Assembly (NCBI GenBank): GCA_029855985.1
Contig: JAGSHR010000219.1
Span: forward strand, 1-13,376
Direction: 5' to 3'
Length of the DNA: 13,376 nucleotides
Source: Candidatus Njordarchaeota archaeon
GTDB lineage: Archaea; Thermoproteota; JANJXX01; Panguiarchaeales; Panguiarchaeaceae
Part shown: piece by piece, positions 1-7,666 of the stretch
Layout: the number at the start of each line of letters is the position of its first letter
Position numbering within the stretch: position 1 is the stretch's first letter
Position numbers and translations under genes: made by a program
Notes under the pieces: model-generated
What the model saw: the letters and a program-made list of their open reading frames with translations, nothing else
What the model was told of the DNA's origin: nothing
Databases searched by the model: none

Positions 1-73
1 ATAAACTTATTATCTAGGATAGATTATGATATTTAACGAACGTTTCTCAACGTGTTTTTATTGTATATACACG

Positions 74-81
74 ATATATTT
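74..81 (+). promoter_or_regulatory. TATA-box candidate for the Lrp-family gene
   Basis: An ATATATTT stretch is centred about 25 bases before the ATG at 103. That is the usual archaeal TATA-to-start distance, so the transcript could begin at or very near that ATG (leaderless). No Shine-Dalgarno-like sequence precedes either candidate start of the gene, which fits a leaderless message. The surroundings are AT-rich, so this could be chance. Confidence 0.4.
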
Positions 82-102
82 TAATGAATTTTTAGTTTTT
101 TT

Positions 103-651
103 ATGATAGTTCAAACATTTATTCAAAAATGGCGAATTAGTATGATTAGTAGTTTAGAGAAACTTGCAAAGCTTGACGATATCGATTTTAAAATCCTCAC
201 GGTATTGATGGAGGACGCTAGACTTTCCTTGAACAAAATAGCTGAAAAAATCGGTATAAGTGTTGCAACCGTAAGTGCCAGAGTGAAAAAACTTGAAAGC
301 TTGGGTGTAATTGAGCGATACACTATTTACGTTAACTGTAAAACCCTTGGTTTTCAAGCGTCAGCAATTTTCTTAATCAAGGTTTCAAAAAATATAGAGG
401 AAGTGGGTAGATTAATTGCTGAGCTCAACGAGACTCGAGCAGTTTACCGTGTTACAGGGCGATTTGATTTAGCCGTCCACTTCTCATGCATAACAATCGA
501 TTCTCTTGCCTCTATGATCGATAAAATCAAGAAAATACCAAACGTGGAAGATGTGGAGACAATGGTAATACTTGATATTCTAAAAGATAGGCCGCATCCT
601 TCACCTGAAGTAATAAAGAAGGCATCAAGAATGGCGTTAGGCGAAAAGTAG
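103..651 (+). CDS. Lrp/AsnC family transcriptional regulator
   Basis: DNA-binding regulator of the Lrp/AsnC family, cytoplasmic and expected to act as a dimer or octamer. Counting from the ATG at 103, the LDDID segment that opens the family's HTH domain lies at residues 24-28, the helix-turn-helix at about 41-63 (KIAEKIGISVATVSARVKKL) and the RAM ligand/oligomerisation domain at about 85-162, including a GRFDLAVHF strand. Most family members start only 5-12 residues before LDxxD, so the ATG at 142 (Met14) is the alternative start. The ATG at 103 is favoured by a TATA-like box 25 bases upstream; neither start has a Shine-Dalgarno. The tail after the RAM domain (residues 163-182) is basic. The gene stands alone and converges on the ATPase gene, so the regulated genes and the effector (often an amino acid in this family) cannot be inferred. 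Confidence 0.93.
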   Translation: MIVQTFIQKWRISMISSLEKLAKLDDIDFKILTVLMEDARLSLNKIAEKIGISVATVSARVKKLESLGVIERYTIYVNCKTLGFQASAIFLIKVSKNIEEVGRLIAELNETRAVYRVTGRFDLAVHFSCITIDSLASMIDKIKKIPNVEDVETMVILDILKDRPHPSPEVIKKASRMALGEK

Positions 652-710
652 TCTCCTAAAAAACTTTTAACTTAACCCCGATCAAAATAAAGTGGTGATT
701 AGTGAGTATT

Positions 711-750
711 GTTTTCTTTGGTCCTAAAGAATCATCAAAAGGTTTTTCTT
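711..750 (+). terminator. T-rich termination zone after the Lrp-family gene
   Basis: Two T-rich runs (711-719 and 743-750) lie 60-100 bases after the stop codon of the regulator, in the gap between convergent genes. Archaeal RNA polymerase terminates at T-tracts without needing a hairpin, so this is a plausible stop zone. The rest of 652-843 shows no ORF or recognisable RNA gene. Confidence 0.25.
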
Positions 751-843
751 AATGGAAAATCGATGATTAACTGACCCTAAATTAGTTTGAGTTGATTATA
801 GTGGGGCTAGCTCGTGGTGAATGAATTGTTATATTTGCCCTTT

Positions 844-2421
844 TTAAGAGAAAATTGGGTAGTTTATCTTTTTTGCTAGCATTTTTACCGCTTCCTTTGA
901 TATTAGAATGGTTTTTGTTTTGATTGCTTCACTGATTGCTTTTGGTTCAATTTGTCCGTCCCCTAGTTGTACTAGTATTTTATTGTTTATTCCAAGCTGT
1001 TTTGCCACGTTTTCTAGTTTGCTTATTTCCCTGTGAGTTATGGGTTTGATTGTTGCTTTGACTTCTATTAGCCATTCCTTCTTGTTTTTGTCTATGATTA
1101 TTATGTCGGCGTTTTTAACGTTCTTTAAACGTTTTTCCGTTTCTGTTTTTGTTAGGACTTTTTCGATGCTTATGCTTAACTCGTTGATTGTTCCCAATAG
1201 GAATGTGCCGCTTTCATTGTCGTATATTTCGAGTTTAACTTGTCTGTTAGCGTATTCTCTTAAGAGGTCTCTGATGTATGATTCTGCTATGATTCCTATT
1301 CTTGATGCTAGTATTTGGGTTATGCTCTTGGTGGGGCTTACTCTGAGTTTTAACCACATTTGTAGCATTGGATAAACAATCTTGTATCTTACTCTTCCCT
1401 TGGTCTTAATTTTTTCTAATAGCCCCATTTTTGTTAGATCTTCTAATATGTTATATGCTGAAACTCTGTCTGTTACGAGTTCTTTTGCTACTTCTTCGGG
1501 TGTTGAACCTTCCCATTTTATTACTCTTAAAGCGTTTATTAGCACGGTGTAATCTCTCTTAGATGCCTCTGCCACGAACTTGATTATATTTTCGAATATT
1601 TCATCGAATTGTCCAGAGGTCATTAGTTTGGCAGCAGTGGCTATTATTGTTTCTTTTTCCTTATAGTTAGAGGCTAGGATTTCAATTATTCTGGGTATAC
1701 CCCCTGATAATTCGTAGATTATTTCTGCATCCCCTATAGCGCTACTATTTAGTTCCTGTACCAGTTGAAACGATGCAGTTCTCGTTAAGGGTTTTACTTC
1801 CAATTTGTACAGTACTCCCGTTAGGGGGCTTTGTTCCTTGCTTTCCCTTAGATACAATTCTTTGAGTTTTCCCCACCCCATTGATGTTGTTAGAATCCAG
1901 AACGCCTTTTTTGATTCAATGATTCCTCTAAGCAACCATAATATGTCATTAACGACTATGTCTTTTCGTTTTTTTGTTTCTCGAGCTATGCGGTAAGCTA
2001 ACTTCTCCAACATTACGTGAAATTCGTCAAGTGCTACTATGAGTTTTTGATTTACAGATTCACTAAAGTCTAATATTGCATTTAAAGCGGAGTTGAGAAT
2101 TAACATGGGTTCGCTTTCTTTTAGGAGTTTCTTTTCGTATTTATCCAATAAATCGATATTGACTCCTCTACCTCTTAATGTTTCTAATACCTGTTTTAAC
2201 AGTGTTTTAGGGTCGCTTATCCATGAGCAATCGATCATTATGCCATCATTATCACTAACAAATTTTTTAACCAAGGTTGTTTTCCCAACTCTTCTCCACC
2301 CATATATCAGAACTCCACAGTTTACTTTTTTCTCGAAACACTGACTTTTAAGGTTATCTAACAGGTTTAACTCTTCCTCTCTGTCAACGAAATTGTAATA
2401 TTCCAATGTTACATACCCCAA
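844..2421 (-). CDS. Archaeal AAA ATPase with winged helix and PD-(D/E)XK-like C-terminal domain
   Basis: Stand-alone ATPase of the archaeal ATP-binding family (ATPase_2, often with a DUF234-type C-terminus); its cellular role is not established. A VDREEEL entry motif lies at residues 12-18, Walker A GWRRVGKTT at 41-49 and Walker B LIVALDE at about 127-133. A winged helix-turn-helix spans about 289-350 (TPEEVAKEL..., NILEDLTKMGLLEKI). The C-terminal domain has Glu380 in its first helix and a D439...E453-V-K455 pattern matching a PD-(D/E)XK nuclease fold. The start is TTG at 2421; no in-frame ATG exists before Met62, and an in-frame TAA lies just upstream at 2440-2442. Another TTG at codon 6 is possible. 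The gene stands alone, convergent with the Lrp gene and downstream of aconitase. Two palindromic elements at its start suggest local control. A defence or toxin-like role is only a guess. Confidence 0.85.
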   Translation of the reverse strand: MGYVTLEYYNFVDREEELNLLDNLKSQCFEKKVNCGVLIYGWRRVGKTTLVKKFVSDNDGIMIDCSWISDPKTLLKQVLETLRGRGVNIDLLDKYEKKLLKESEPMLILNSALNAILDFSESVNQKLIVALDEFHVMLEKLAYRIARETKKRKDIVVNDILWLLRGIIESKKAFWILTTSMGWGKLKELYLRESKEQSPLTGVLYKLEVKPLTRTASFQLVQELNSSAIGDAEIIYELSGGIPRIIEILASNYKEKETIIATAAKLMTSGQFDEIFENIIKFVAEASKRDYTVLINALRVIKWEGSTPEEVAKELVTDRVSAYNILEDLTKMGLLEKIKTKGRVRYKIVYPMLQMWLKLRVSPTKSITQILASRIGIIAESYIRDLLREYANRQVKLEIYDNESGTFLLGTINELSISIEKVLTKTETEKRLKNVKNADIIIIDKNKKEWLIEVKATIKPITHREISKLENVAKQLGINNKILVQLGDGQIEPKAISEAIKTKTILISKEAVKMLAKKINYPIFS

Positions 2422-2446
2422 TATAATTATATCCCAATGTTACATA
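2403..2446 (-). promoter_or_regulatory. Paired ATGTTACAT elements at the ATPase start (putative operator)
   Basis: The 13-base sequence CCAATGTTACATA occurs exactly twice, at 2403-2415 and 2434-2446. Each copy contains the 9-base inverted repeat ATGT-T-ACAT. The copies are 31 bases apart, close to three helical turns. One copy overlaps the first codons of the ATPase and the other sits about where its transcript should begin. The arrangement fits a repressor dimer pair, possibly autoregulation through the ATPase's own winged helix. Function is inferred. Confidence 0.45.
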
Positions 2447-2460
2447 ATACACTGTACTCT

Positions 2461-2467
2461 ATAAAAA
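2461..2467 (-). promoter_or_regulatory. TATA-box candidate for the ATPase gene
   Basis: On the minus strand TTTTTAT lies about 25 bases upstream of the distal ATGTTACAT copy, which would put transcription start near 2438, about 17 bases before the TTG start codon. No better box lies nearer, although the AT-rich stretch 2422-2432 is an alternative if translation starts further in. Confidence 0.35.
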
Positions 2468-2544
2468 CTATTGCAAAAATGAGATGAAAACTGCGAATAG
2501 TTAAAAACCAATTTATAGAAAATAGCCAGAATTTTCTTAATTCG

Positions 2545-2566
2545 ATCAATCCCAAAAAATATTGAT
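2545..2566 (-). terminator. Possible terminator after aconitase
   Basis: A short inverted repeat (ATCAAT at 2545-2550, ATTGAT at 2561-2566) encloses a run of six T on the minus strand, 12-33 bases after the aconitase stop codon. The T-run is in the loop rather than after the stem, so termination would depend on the T-tract, which is normal for archaea. The stem is short and AT-rich. Confidence 0.35.
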
Positions 2567-2577
2567 AGGATTAGGTT

Positions 2578-5307
2578 TTATTTCTTCTGACTTTCCTTGA
2601 TTATTTTTCTCAAAACGTAGGGGAGTATTCCTCCGTTTGTGTAGTAGCGTACTTCTGCCCATGTGTTTAATGCTGCTGTAACAGTGAACTCTATTGTTGA
2701 TCCATCCTTCTTTCTCGCTATTACTTTCAGTTTCTTTCTTGGCTCTAAGCCTTCGCTTAGTCCGATGATGTCGTATTCTTCTTCACCGGTTAATCCAAGT
2801 TGCTTCCAGCCTTGTCCAGGTTCGAACTCTAGTGGCAGAACTCCCATTCCTATGAGATTGCTTCTGTGGATTCTCTCAAAGCTCTCAGCGATAACTGCTT
2901 TCACTCCGAGTAATGCTGGTCCTTTTGCTGCCCAGTCTCTTGAGCTTCCCACGCCGTATTGTTTTCCAGCGAGGATTATTACTGGGATTCCTTCCTCTTT
3001 GTATTTCATTGCTGCATCATAGACGCTCATGATTTCTCCTGTTGGTATGTACTTTGTCCACCAACCTTCTTTACCGGGCACTAGTTGGTTTCTTACCCTA
3101 ACGTTTGCGAATGTTCCCCTCATCATGACTTCGTGGTTTCCTCTTCTTGAACCGTAGGTGTTGAAGTCGTAGATTTTTACTCCTCTTTCAATGAGGTATT
3201 TTCCTGCTGGGCTTTCTGGGTGGATTGCCCCAGCTGGAGAAATGTGGTCTGTTGATACTCTGTCGCCGAGAAGTACTAGGACCCTTGCTCCTTTAATATC
3301 TTGCGGTGGGTCTGGTTCTAGCTTGAATCCCTCGAAGTATGGTGGCTTCCTTATGTATGTAGAGTTCTCATCCCAATGGAAAACTTTACCTGTTGGTGCT
3401 TCTAATTGCTTCCACCTTTCGTCTCCTTCCTGTATTTTGCTATAATTTTCAATGAACATTTGGGAGTCTATTCCCTTCTCTATTGCGTCTCTTATCTCTT
3501 TTTGTGATGGCCAAATATCCCTCAAGTATACGGGTTCTCCGTTTGGATCATAACCTATGGGTTCATTGTAAAAGTCGATGTCTATTCTTCCAGCTAATGC
3601 GAATGCTACTACCAGCATGGGAGATGCAAGGAAGTTTCCTCTAGTGTATGGACTAACTCTGCCTTCAAAGTTTCTGTTACCACTGAGGACAGCTGTTGCG
3701 TAGAGATCAAGTTCCTCTATTGCTTTCACAATGTACTCTGGGAGAGGTCCACTATTACCAATACATGTTGTACAACCAAACCCCACTACATGGAATCTCA
3801 GCGCTTCAAGGTAAGGTATCAAACCGAGGTTTTCGAGGTATTTTACCACTACTCTTGATCCGGGTGCTAAGCTTGTCTTAACGTATGGTTTTGTTCTCAG
3901 CCCCCTCTCTACAGCGTTCTTAGCGAGTAGGCCTGCTCCTATTAGAACAGAGGGGTTAGACGTGTTTGTACAACTGGTTATTGCGGCTATTACCGTGCTA
4001 CCATCTTTAAATTCTACTTTTTCGCCCTCAATATCGAGAACCGTTGAAACCCTTCCACCCAAGGATTTACCCTTCTTCTTCCTGTATTCCTCTAAAATCT
4101 TTTCGAATCTTGCTTTCAATTCTTTTAGTGGAATTCTATCCTCTGGATGAGCTGGACCTGCAACAGATGGTTCTATTTCACTCATATCAACAACTAATAT
4201 GTCAGTGTATCTAGGCTCTGGGTTATCAAGACTGTACCATAACCCAAGCTTTTTAGCATATTCCTCAACAAGTTTAACGTGCTCTGGGTCGCGACCCGTT
4301 AATTTAAGGTAGTTAATCGTTGCTTCATCAATTGGGAAGAAACCCATTGTTGCTCCGTACTCTGGTGCCATGTTTGCTAGTGTAGCTCTGTCGGGTACGC
4401 TTAGCTTCTTTACTCCCGGTCCAAAGTACTCCACGAATTTTCCGACAACGCCCTTCTTTCTTAGTAGCTGTGTGACTGTTAATACGAGATCAGTTGCTGT
4501 TGCACCCTCAGGTAGTTCACCTACAAGTTTTACACCGATTACCTCTGGTAGAACCATGTAGTATGGGAGACCAAGCATTACAGCTTCTGCCTCTATTCCA
4601 CCAACACCCCAACCGAACACACTTAATCCATTAATCATTACTGTGTGAGAATCAGTTCCAAGCAGTGAATCTGGAAATGCTGTCAGTTCACCGTTCTGCT
4701 CTCTTAACTGGACAACTTTAGCTAAATATTCGAGGTTTACTTGGTGTATGATACCGCTTCCTGGTGGGAATACCCTGAAGTTCGAGAAAGCGTTTTGCGC
4801 CCACTTTAATAACCTGTATCTCTCACTGTTCCTTTTATATTCAAGTTCCATGTTTCTAAACAGCGCATAGCTTGTCCCATAGTAGTCTACTTGAACAGAG
4901 TGATCAATGATGAGGTCGCTTGGAATATGTGGGTTAACCAGTTCAGGATCTATACCGTACTCCTTCGCTGCATCCCTCATAGCAGCTAGATCGACAACTA
5001 GTGGTACCCCGGTGAAGTCCTGGAGGACGACTCTTGCGGGCATGAAAGCAACATCCGTGGAGCCAGCGCCCTTGGGCCATTCTGCCGTGTGTAAAACATC
5101 TTTGTCGAGTATGTATCTTTCATCGTAGTTTCTTAAAACGTTTTCTAGGAGCACTCTTATGGAATACGGTAACCTTGCAATTTCAGTGTAACCCATTTCC
5201 TCTAGTTTCTTTATGTTGTAGATTTTGGCCTTCCCCTTGTATGTTTCAATTGTCTCTACTGTGCTTTCCTTCACTTTTTCTGAGAATTCCGCCAATTTTT
5301 TCACCAT
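2578..5307 (-). CDS. acnA: Aconitate hydratase (AcnA/IRP1-type aconitase)
   Basis: Cytosolic aconitase, which interconverts citrate and isocitrate through cis-aconitate using a [4Fe-4S] cluster, in the citric acid cycle. At 909 residues it is full length for the AcnA/IRP1 branch. The signature LLGTDSHTVMINGL lies at about 215-228. Cluster cysteines are Cys446 (SCTNTSNPS) and Cys512/Cys515 (GFGCTTCIGNSG). The swivel domain has GDRVSTDHISPAGAI at 681-695, NTYGSRRGNHEVM at 716-728 and the catalytic-serine loop GSSRDWAAKG at 787-796. All expected active-site segments are intact. The ATG at 5305-5307 fits the usual AcnA N-terminus; no clear Shine-Dalgarno precedes it. It appears monocistronic, with a 228-base gap to tatC containing a palindrome and a direct repeat. 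No other citric-acid-cycle gene lies in the window, so the pathway direction cannot be told. Confidence 0.98.
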   Translation of the reverse strand: MVKKLAEFSEKVKESTVETIETYKGKAKIYNIKKLEEMGYTEIARLPYSIRVLLENVLRNYDERYILDKDVLHTAEWPKGAGSTDVAFMPARVVLQDFTGVPLVVDLAAMRDAAKEYGIDPELVNPHIPSDLIIDHSVQVDYYGTSYALFRNMELEYKRNSERYRLLKWAQNAFSNFRVFPPGSGIIHQVNLEYLAKVVQLREQNGELTAFPDSLLGTDSHTVMINGLSVFGWGVGGIEAEAVMLGLPYYMVLPEVIGVKLVGELPEGATATDLVLTVTQLLRKKGVVGKFVEYFGPGVKKLSVPDRATLANMAPEYGATMGFFPIDEATINYLKLTGRDPEHVKLVEEYAKKLGLWYSLDNPEPRYTDILVVDMSEIEPSVAGPAHPEDRIPLKELKARFEKILEEYRKKKGKSLGGRVSTVLDIEGEKVEFKDGSTVIAAITSCTNTSNPSVLIGAGLLAKNAVERGLRTKPYVKTSLAPGSRVVVKYLENLGLIPYLEALRFHVVGFGCTTCIGNSGPLPEYIVKAIEELDLYATAVLSGNRNFEGRVSPYTRGNFLASPMLVVAFALAGRIDIDFYNEPIGYDPNGEPVYLRDIWPSQKEIRDAIEKGIDSQMFIENYSKIQEGDERWKQLEAPTGKVFHWDENSTYIRKPPYFEGFKLEPDPPQDIKGARVLVLLGDRVSTDHISPAGAIHPESPAGKYLIERGVKIYDFNTYGSRRGNHEVMMRGTFANVRVRNQLVPGKEGWWTKYIPTGEIMSVYDAAMKYKEEGIPVIILAGKQYGVGSSRDWAAKGPALLGVKAVIAESFERIHRSNLIGMGVLPLEFEPGQGWKQLGLTGEEEYDIIGLSEGLEPRKKLKVIARKKDGSTIEFTVTAALNTWAEVRYYTNGGILPYVLRKIIKESQKK

Positions 5308-5407
5308 TAATATTTTTCAATTTAACATAGAGTCTTTTTCCTTTATTTTCAAATTACATGTTTTTAAGTTTACTTATGATTCATGTTTATTCCAAAAGCT
5401 TGAGAGG

Positions 5408-5480
5408 TTTTAGCTAAAATACAATCTAACAGAGGTATATTTATATTAATATTGTATTTACACCTAAAATAAAATCTGAC
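5408..5480. repeat. 12-bp palindrome and imperfect 18-bp direct repeat upstream of aconitase
   Basis: TTTTAGCTAAAA at 5408-5419 is a perfect palindrome. Overlapping it, GCTAAAATACAATCTAAC (5413-5430) recurs as CCTAAAATAAAATCTGAC (5463-5480), matching at 15 of 18 positions, 50 bases apart. Both lie 100-175 bases before the aconitase start and downstream of tatC. They may be regulator binding sites, but AT-rich sequence produces such matches more easily. Confidence 0.4.
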
Positions 5481-5504
5481 TAGAAAGAATATGGTTTAAG
5501 TGAA

Positions 5505-5520
5505 AATGTTAAAAAACAGT
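5505..5520 (-). terminator. T-tract terminator candidate after tatC
   Basis: On the minus strand a run of six T (5511-5516) flanked by further T-rich sequence begins about 20 bases after the tatC stop codon. There is no strong hairpin. It is a plausible end for the tatA-membrane protein-tatC transcript before the aconitase leader. Confidence 0.35.
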
Positions 5521-5535
5521 TTGAAAAGTTTTAAT

Positions 5536-6327
5536 TCATACTTCATATTCCGCTTTTTTCGCGACGTAAATGGATATTTCGTATAATACGATTAATGGGA
5601 TCGATATTATGAGCATTGAAAAAGGCGTAGGATCAGGTGTCAAAATCGCTGTAACTATGCTTACACCCAGTATAAAGTTCCTTCTGTTCCCAACCAAGTC
5701 CTCGTGATCTATTAGCCCTATCTTTACAAGAATGTAAACCCAATTCGGGAACGTGAACACTAAGCCAATTAGTATTGTTGATAAGAAAATGAAATTATAG
5801 TAATCGTCAACGAAGAACATTGGTTGAGCGCCAATCATATCAATGAAGTATGTTAGTATTCTAAGCGTGACAGGTATCACAATGTAGAAAGATATTAGTG
5901 CACCGAGAACAAACAGGAAAATGAAGGATGCAGCGAATTTGAAGGCAGCTGATTTTTCTTCTGGGTACAAAGCAGGTTTAACAAACGCGTAAATCTCGTA
6001 CGCGATAACAGGTAAAGCAATTATAAAACCCAAAAGCATTGCGGCGTTAAAATACAATTCTATTGATCCAGTCCATGTACCGGCGATTAAAAGGATGTTT
6101 GGGGGCGCCGTTTGTTGTTTCACGTATTCAATAAAGGCTCCGACGATTGTTTCATAGTTAGAGTTAAAGTCAAGGTTTAAACTTGGCGGGTACTTTAATA
6201 GGGATGATGGGGCAAATGCTACGAATATCATTGCTGTGAACCATGCTATAATTATTTTTCTAGCCCGTTCTACTAGTTCTTCTACGTGTTCCCATAACTC
6301 CATTTCCATATCGACTTCTGATGTCAT
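5536..6327 (-). CDS. tatC: Sec-independent protein translocase TatC
   Basis: TatC is the receptor subunit of the twin-arginine system, which recognises RR signal peptides and moves folded, often cofactor-bearing, proteins across the membrane. Counting from the ATG at 6327 (263 residues), the N-terminal HVEEL segment (residues 14-18) matches the HLxEL motif. The cytoplasmic FVKPALYPEEK loop at 115-125 aligns with the E. coli signal-peptide site (Phe94 and Glu103 equal Phe115 and Glu124), and TPDPTPFS near 230-237 corresponds to the conserved TPPD loop. Six membrane segments can be placed at about 25-42, 93-116, 129-154, 179-201, 218-230 and 236-256. A GGAGTTGA sequence seven bases before this ATG supports it; a GTG 24 bases further upstream (6351) gives 271 residues but has no ribosome binding site. 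It follows the upstream membrane protein gene closely, so they should be cotranscribed. Confidence 0.96.
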   Translation of the reverse strand: MTSEVDMEMELWEHVEELVERARKIIIAWFTAMIFVAFAPSSLLKYPPSLNLDFNSNYETIVGAFIEYVKQQTAPPNILLIAGTWTGSIELYFNAAMLLGFIIALPVIAYEIYAFVKPALYPEEKSAAFKFAASFIFLFVLGALISFYIVIPVTLRILTYFIDMIGAQPMFFVDDYYNFIFLSTILIGLVFTFPNWVYILVKIGLIDHEDLVGNRRNFILGVSIVTAILTPDPTPFSMLIISIPLIVLYEISIYVAKKAEYEV

Positions 6328-6362
6328 ATGAATCTCAACTCCCTTTTTCACTTCGAGTAAGC

Positions 6363-7235
6363 TTACTCTTCGGATTTCTCGTTTACCTCTCCGCTCTCTT
6401 TATTTTCGGTCTCAGCTTTTTTACCAGTTATCTTCTTAGCTATTTCAAGGGCCTTCGCTAACTCCGCCGCTTTTCTTATCTTTTCTCTTCTCTTTTTTTC
6501 TTTCACTCTCTCTGCGAGTGCCATTATTTGCAATGCCTCATAGAGCTCTCTAGCTTTAGTTAATTTGCCCCTTAGCTTTATAATTGTTAAGCTGAGAACT
6601 CTCAGTATATCCTTTCTTATACTAGTCATGGAAAGTCCAATAACCAGTGCGAAAACGATTGAAAATATTGGGGAATAAAACTGGTAACCCATCACATCAA
6701 TGTCAAAAGATGACGCAAAGTAATTCATGTAAATAAAGAATACCGAATACAATAGTGAAACACTCATAGCAGTGAAGAAGCTTTCACTATCGGGTTTGCC
6801 CTCTAACCCAATGACCAACCCTCTTTTCAACCTTTCTACCCTACAGTTAACCCACACCTTACCAATTTTAACGCTTCCCCCATTTTTCTTTAAGCAATAC
6901 CAGTCTCCTCGAATCTCCATACATGTTTCCCTAACAGCTCTAAGCGTGAATTTAATTGGTACTGGAGACATTATCCCTGTTGTTTCAGACAGCGATTGAT
7001 CAATAAATAACCGAACGCCTAGTATGTTAACGATTGCAAATCCAACTAAAAACAAAGCTAAGATTAGAACTTCATTGGCGTAGTCATAGGACTTGTAAAC
7101 AAGGTAGTATATTATGAACGCCCATACTATCAACCAAACCGTGTTATTGTAGTCTGCTTTTGAGGCCCATAAGAAGAAAGCAATCAATGGAATGTAGTAG
7201 AGTGATAATATTACGATTGTGTCAAACGGTAACAT
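6363..7235 (-). CDS. Unrecognised five-span membrane protein in the tat cluster
   Basis: I do not recognise this family. From the ATG at 7235 (290 residues), three hydrophobic segments lie at about 4-24, 31-48 and 54-74, followed by a roughly 75-residue soluble stretch with Cys105, Cys114 and Cys131, two more hydrophobic segments at about 153-173 and 186-203, a long charged helical region at 208-270 and an acidic, Lys/Glu-rich tail. The start has AGGT seven bases upstream and a TTTATAGG box about 40 bases upstream; a TTG at 7265 would add ten residues. The gene sits between tatA and tatC, only tens of bases from tatC, implying cotranscription and perhaps a Tat-linked role. The motif KAAELAKALEIAKKI (255-269) nearly repeats in the divergent membrane protein at 7805-8554, which has the same layout; the two are probably paralogues. 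Confidence 0.85.
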   Translation of the reverse strand: MLPFDTIVILSLYYIPLIAFFLWASKADYNNTVWLIVWAFIIYYLVYKSYDYANEVLILALFLVGFAIVNILGVRLFIDQSLSETTGIMSPVPIKFTLRAVRETCMEIRGDWYCLKKNGGSVKIGKVWVNCRVERLKRGLVIGLEGKPDSESFFTAMSVSLLYSVFFIYMNYFASSFDIDVMGYQFYSPIFSIVFALVIGLSMTSIRKDILRVLSLTIIKLRGKLTKARELYEALQIMALAERVKEKKRREKIRKAAELAKALEIAKKITGKKAETENKESGEVNEKSEE

Positions 7236-7324
7236 AATTAAAACCTGGATTACTGTTATTCCCAAATAGCCTATAAACTTACAGAAGTTTCGAGAATTTT
7301 AAACAAAAATTTTTCAAAATTGTA

Positions 7325-7342
7325 AGGGGTTTGGGTTCCCCT
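7325..7342 (-). terminator. GC-rich hairpin between tatA and the next gene
   Basis: AGGGG (7325-7329) and CCCCT (7338-7342) form a 5-bp stem around an 8-base loop, 10 bases past the tatA stop codon in an otherwise AT-rich gap. On the minus strand it is followed by T-rich sequence (7300-7320). It may partly terminate the tatA transcript, giving more TatA than TatC, or protect the tatA 3' end. Confidence 0.45.
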
Positions 7343-7351
7343 AGATTCACC

Positions 7352-7666
7352 TTATGAGGATTGTTTTTCTTGAACTCTTTTTAATACTTCGTCCGCTATT
7401 TCTTCTATTGTTTTACCCTCTGTGTCGATTCCAAGTTTTTTGGCTGTTTCTAGTAGCACTTCCTCCTCGGTTTTCTCTTTCTTCTCTGACTTCTTGGTTT
7501 CAGTTTCCGTCTCTGTATCCACCTTTAGTGGCTCCTTGAGAGCGGTCTCATATTCTCTCCTCGCTTTTCCCACCGCTCTTGCCAATTCTGGTAACTTCTT
7601 AGGGCCGAATAGTATTAGTATTATTCCGAGTATTAACAATAATTCCATTGGTCCAAGTGACTGCAT
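7352..7666 (-). CDS. tatA: Sec-independent protein translocase TatA
   Basis: TatA is the small subunit that assembles with TatC-substrate complexes to let folded proteins through the membrane. The 104-residue protein has a single membrane helix at about 6-20, the hinge FGPKKLPELAR (20-30) and an amphipathic helix to about 43. A charged, Thr/Glu/Lys-rich linker follows, then a small helical C-terminus (about 67-100, TEEEVLLETAKKLGI...) of the kind seen on some archaeal TatA proteins. Glu8 at the helix start is TatB-like, but the FGP hinge and short length fit a TatA; no separate TatB is visible, so it may serve both roles. The ATG at 7664-7666 has AGAGGT eight bases upstream. It is the first gene of the minus-strand cluster, divergent from the plus-strand redox cluster. 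Confidence 0.95.
   Translation of the reverse strand: MQSLGPMELLLILGIILILFGPKKLPELARAVGKARREYETALKEPLKVDTETETETKKSEKKEKTEEEVLLETAKKLGIDTEGKTIEEIADEVLKRVQEKQSS

Noticed and set aside
694..774. A possible C/D-box small RNA after the Lrp-family gene (GTGATTA and CTGA-like boxes)
   Set aside because: The C box has a mismatch, no proper D'/C' pair exists and spacing is wrong; AT-rich sequence gives such partial matches easily.
6328..6351. GTG at 6351 as the tatC start
   Set aside because: It lacks a ribosome binding site, while the ATG at 6327 has GGAGTTGA seven bases upstream and still includes the whole conserved TatC N-terminus.
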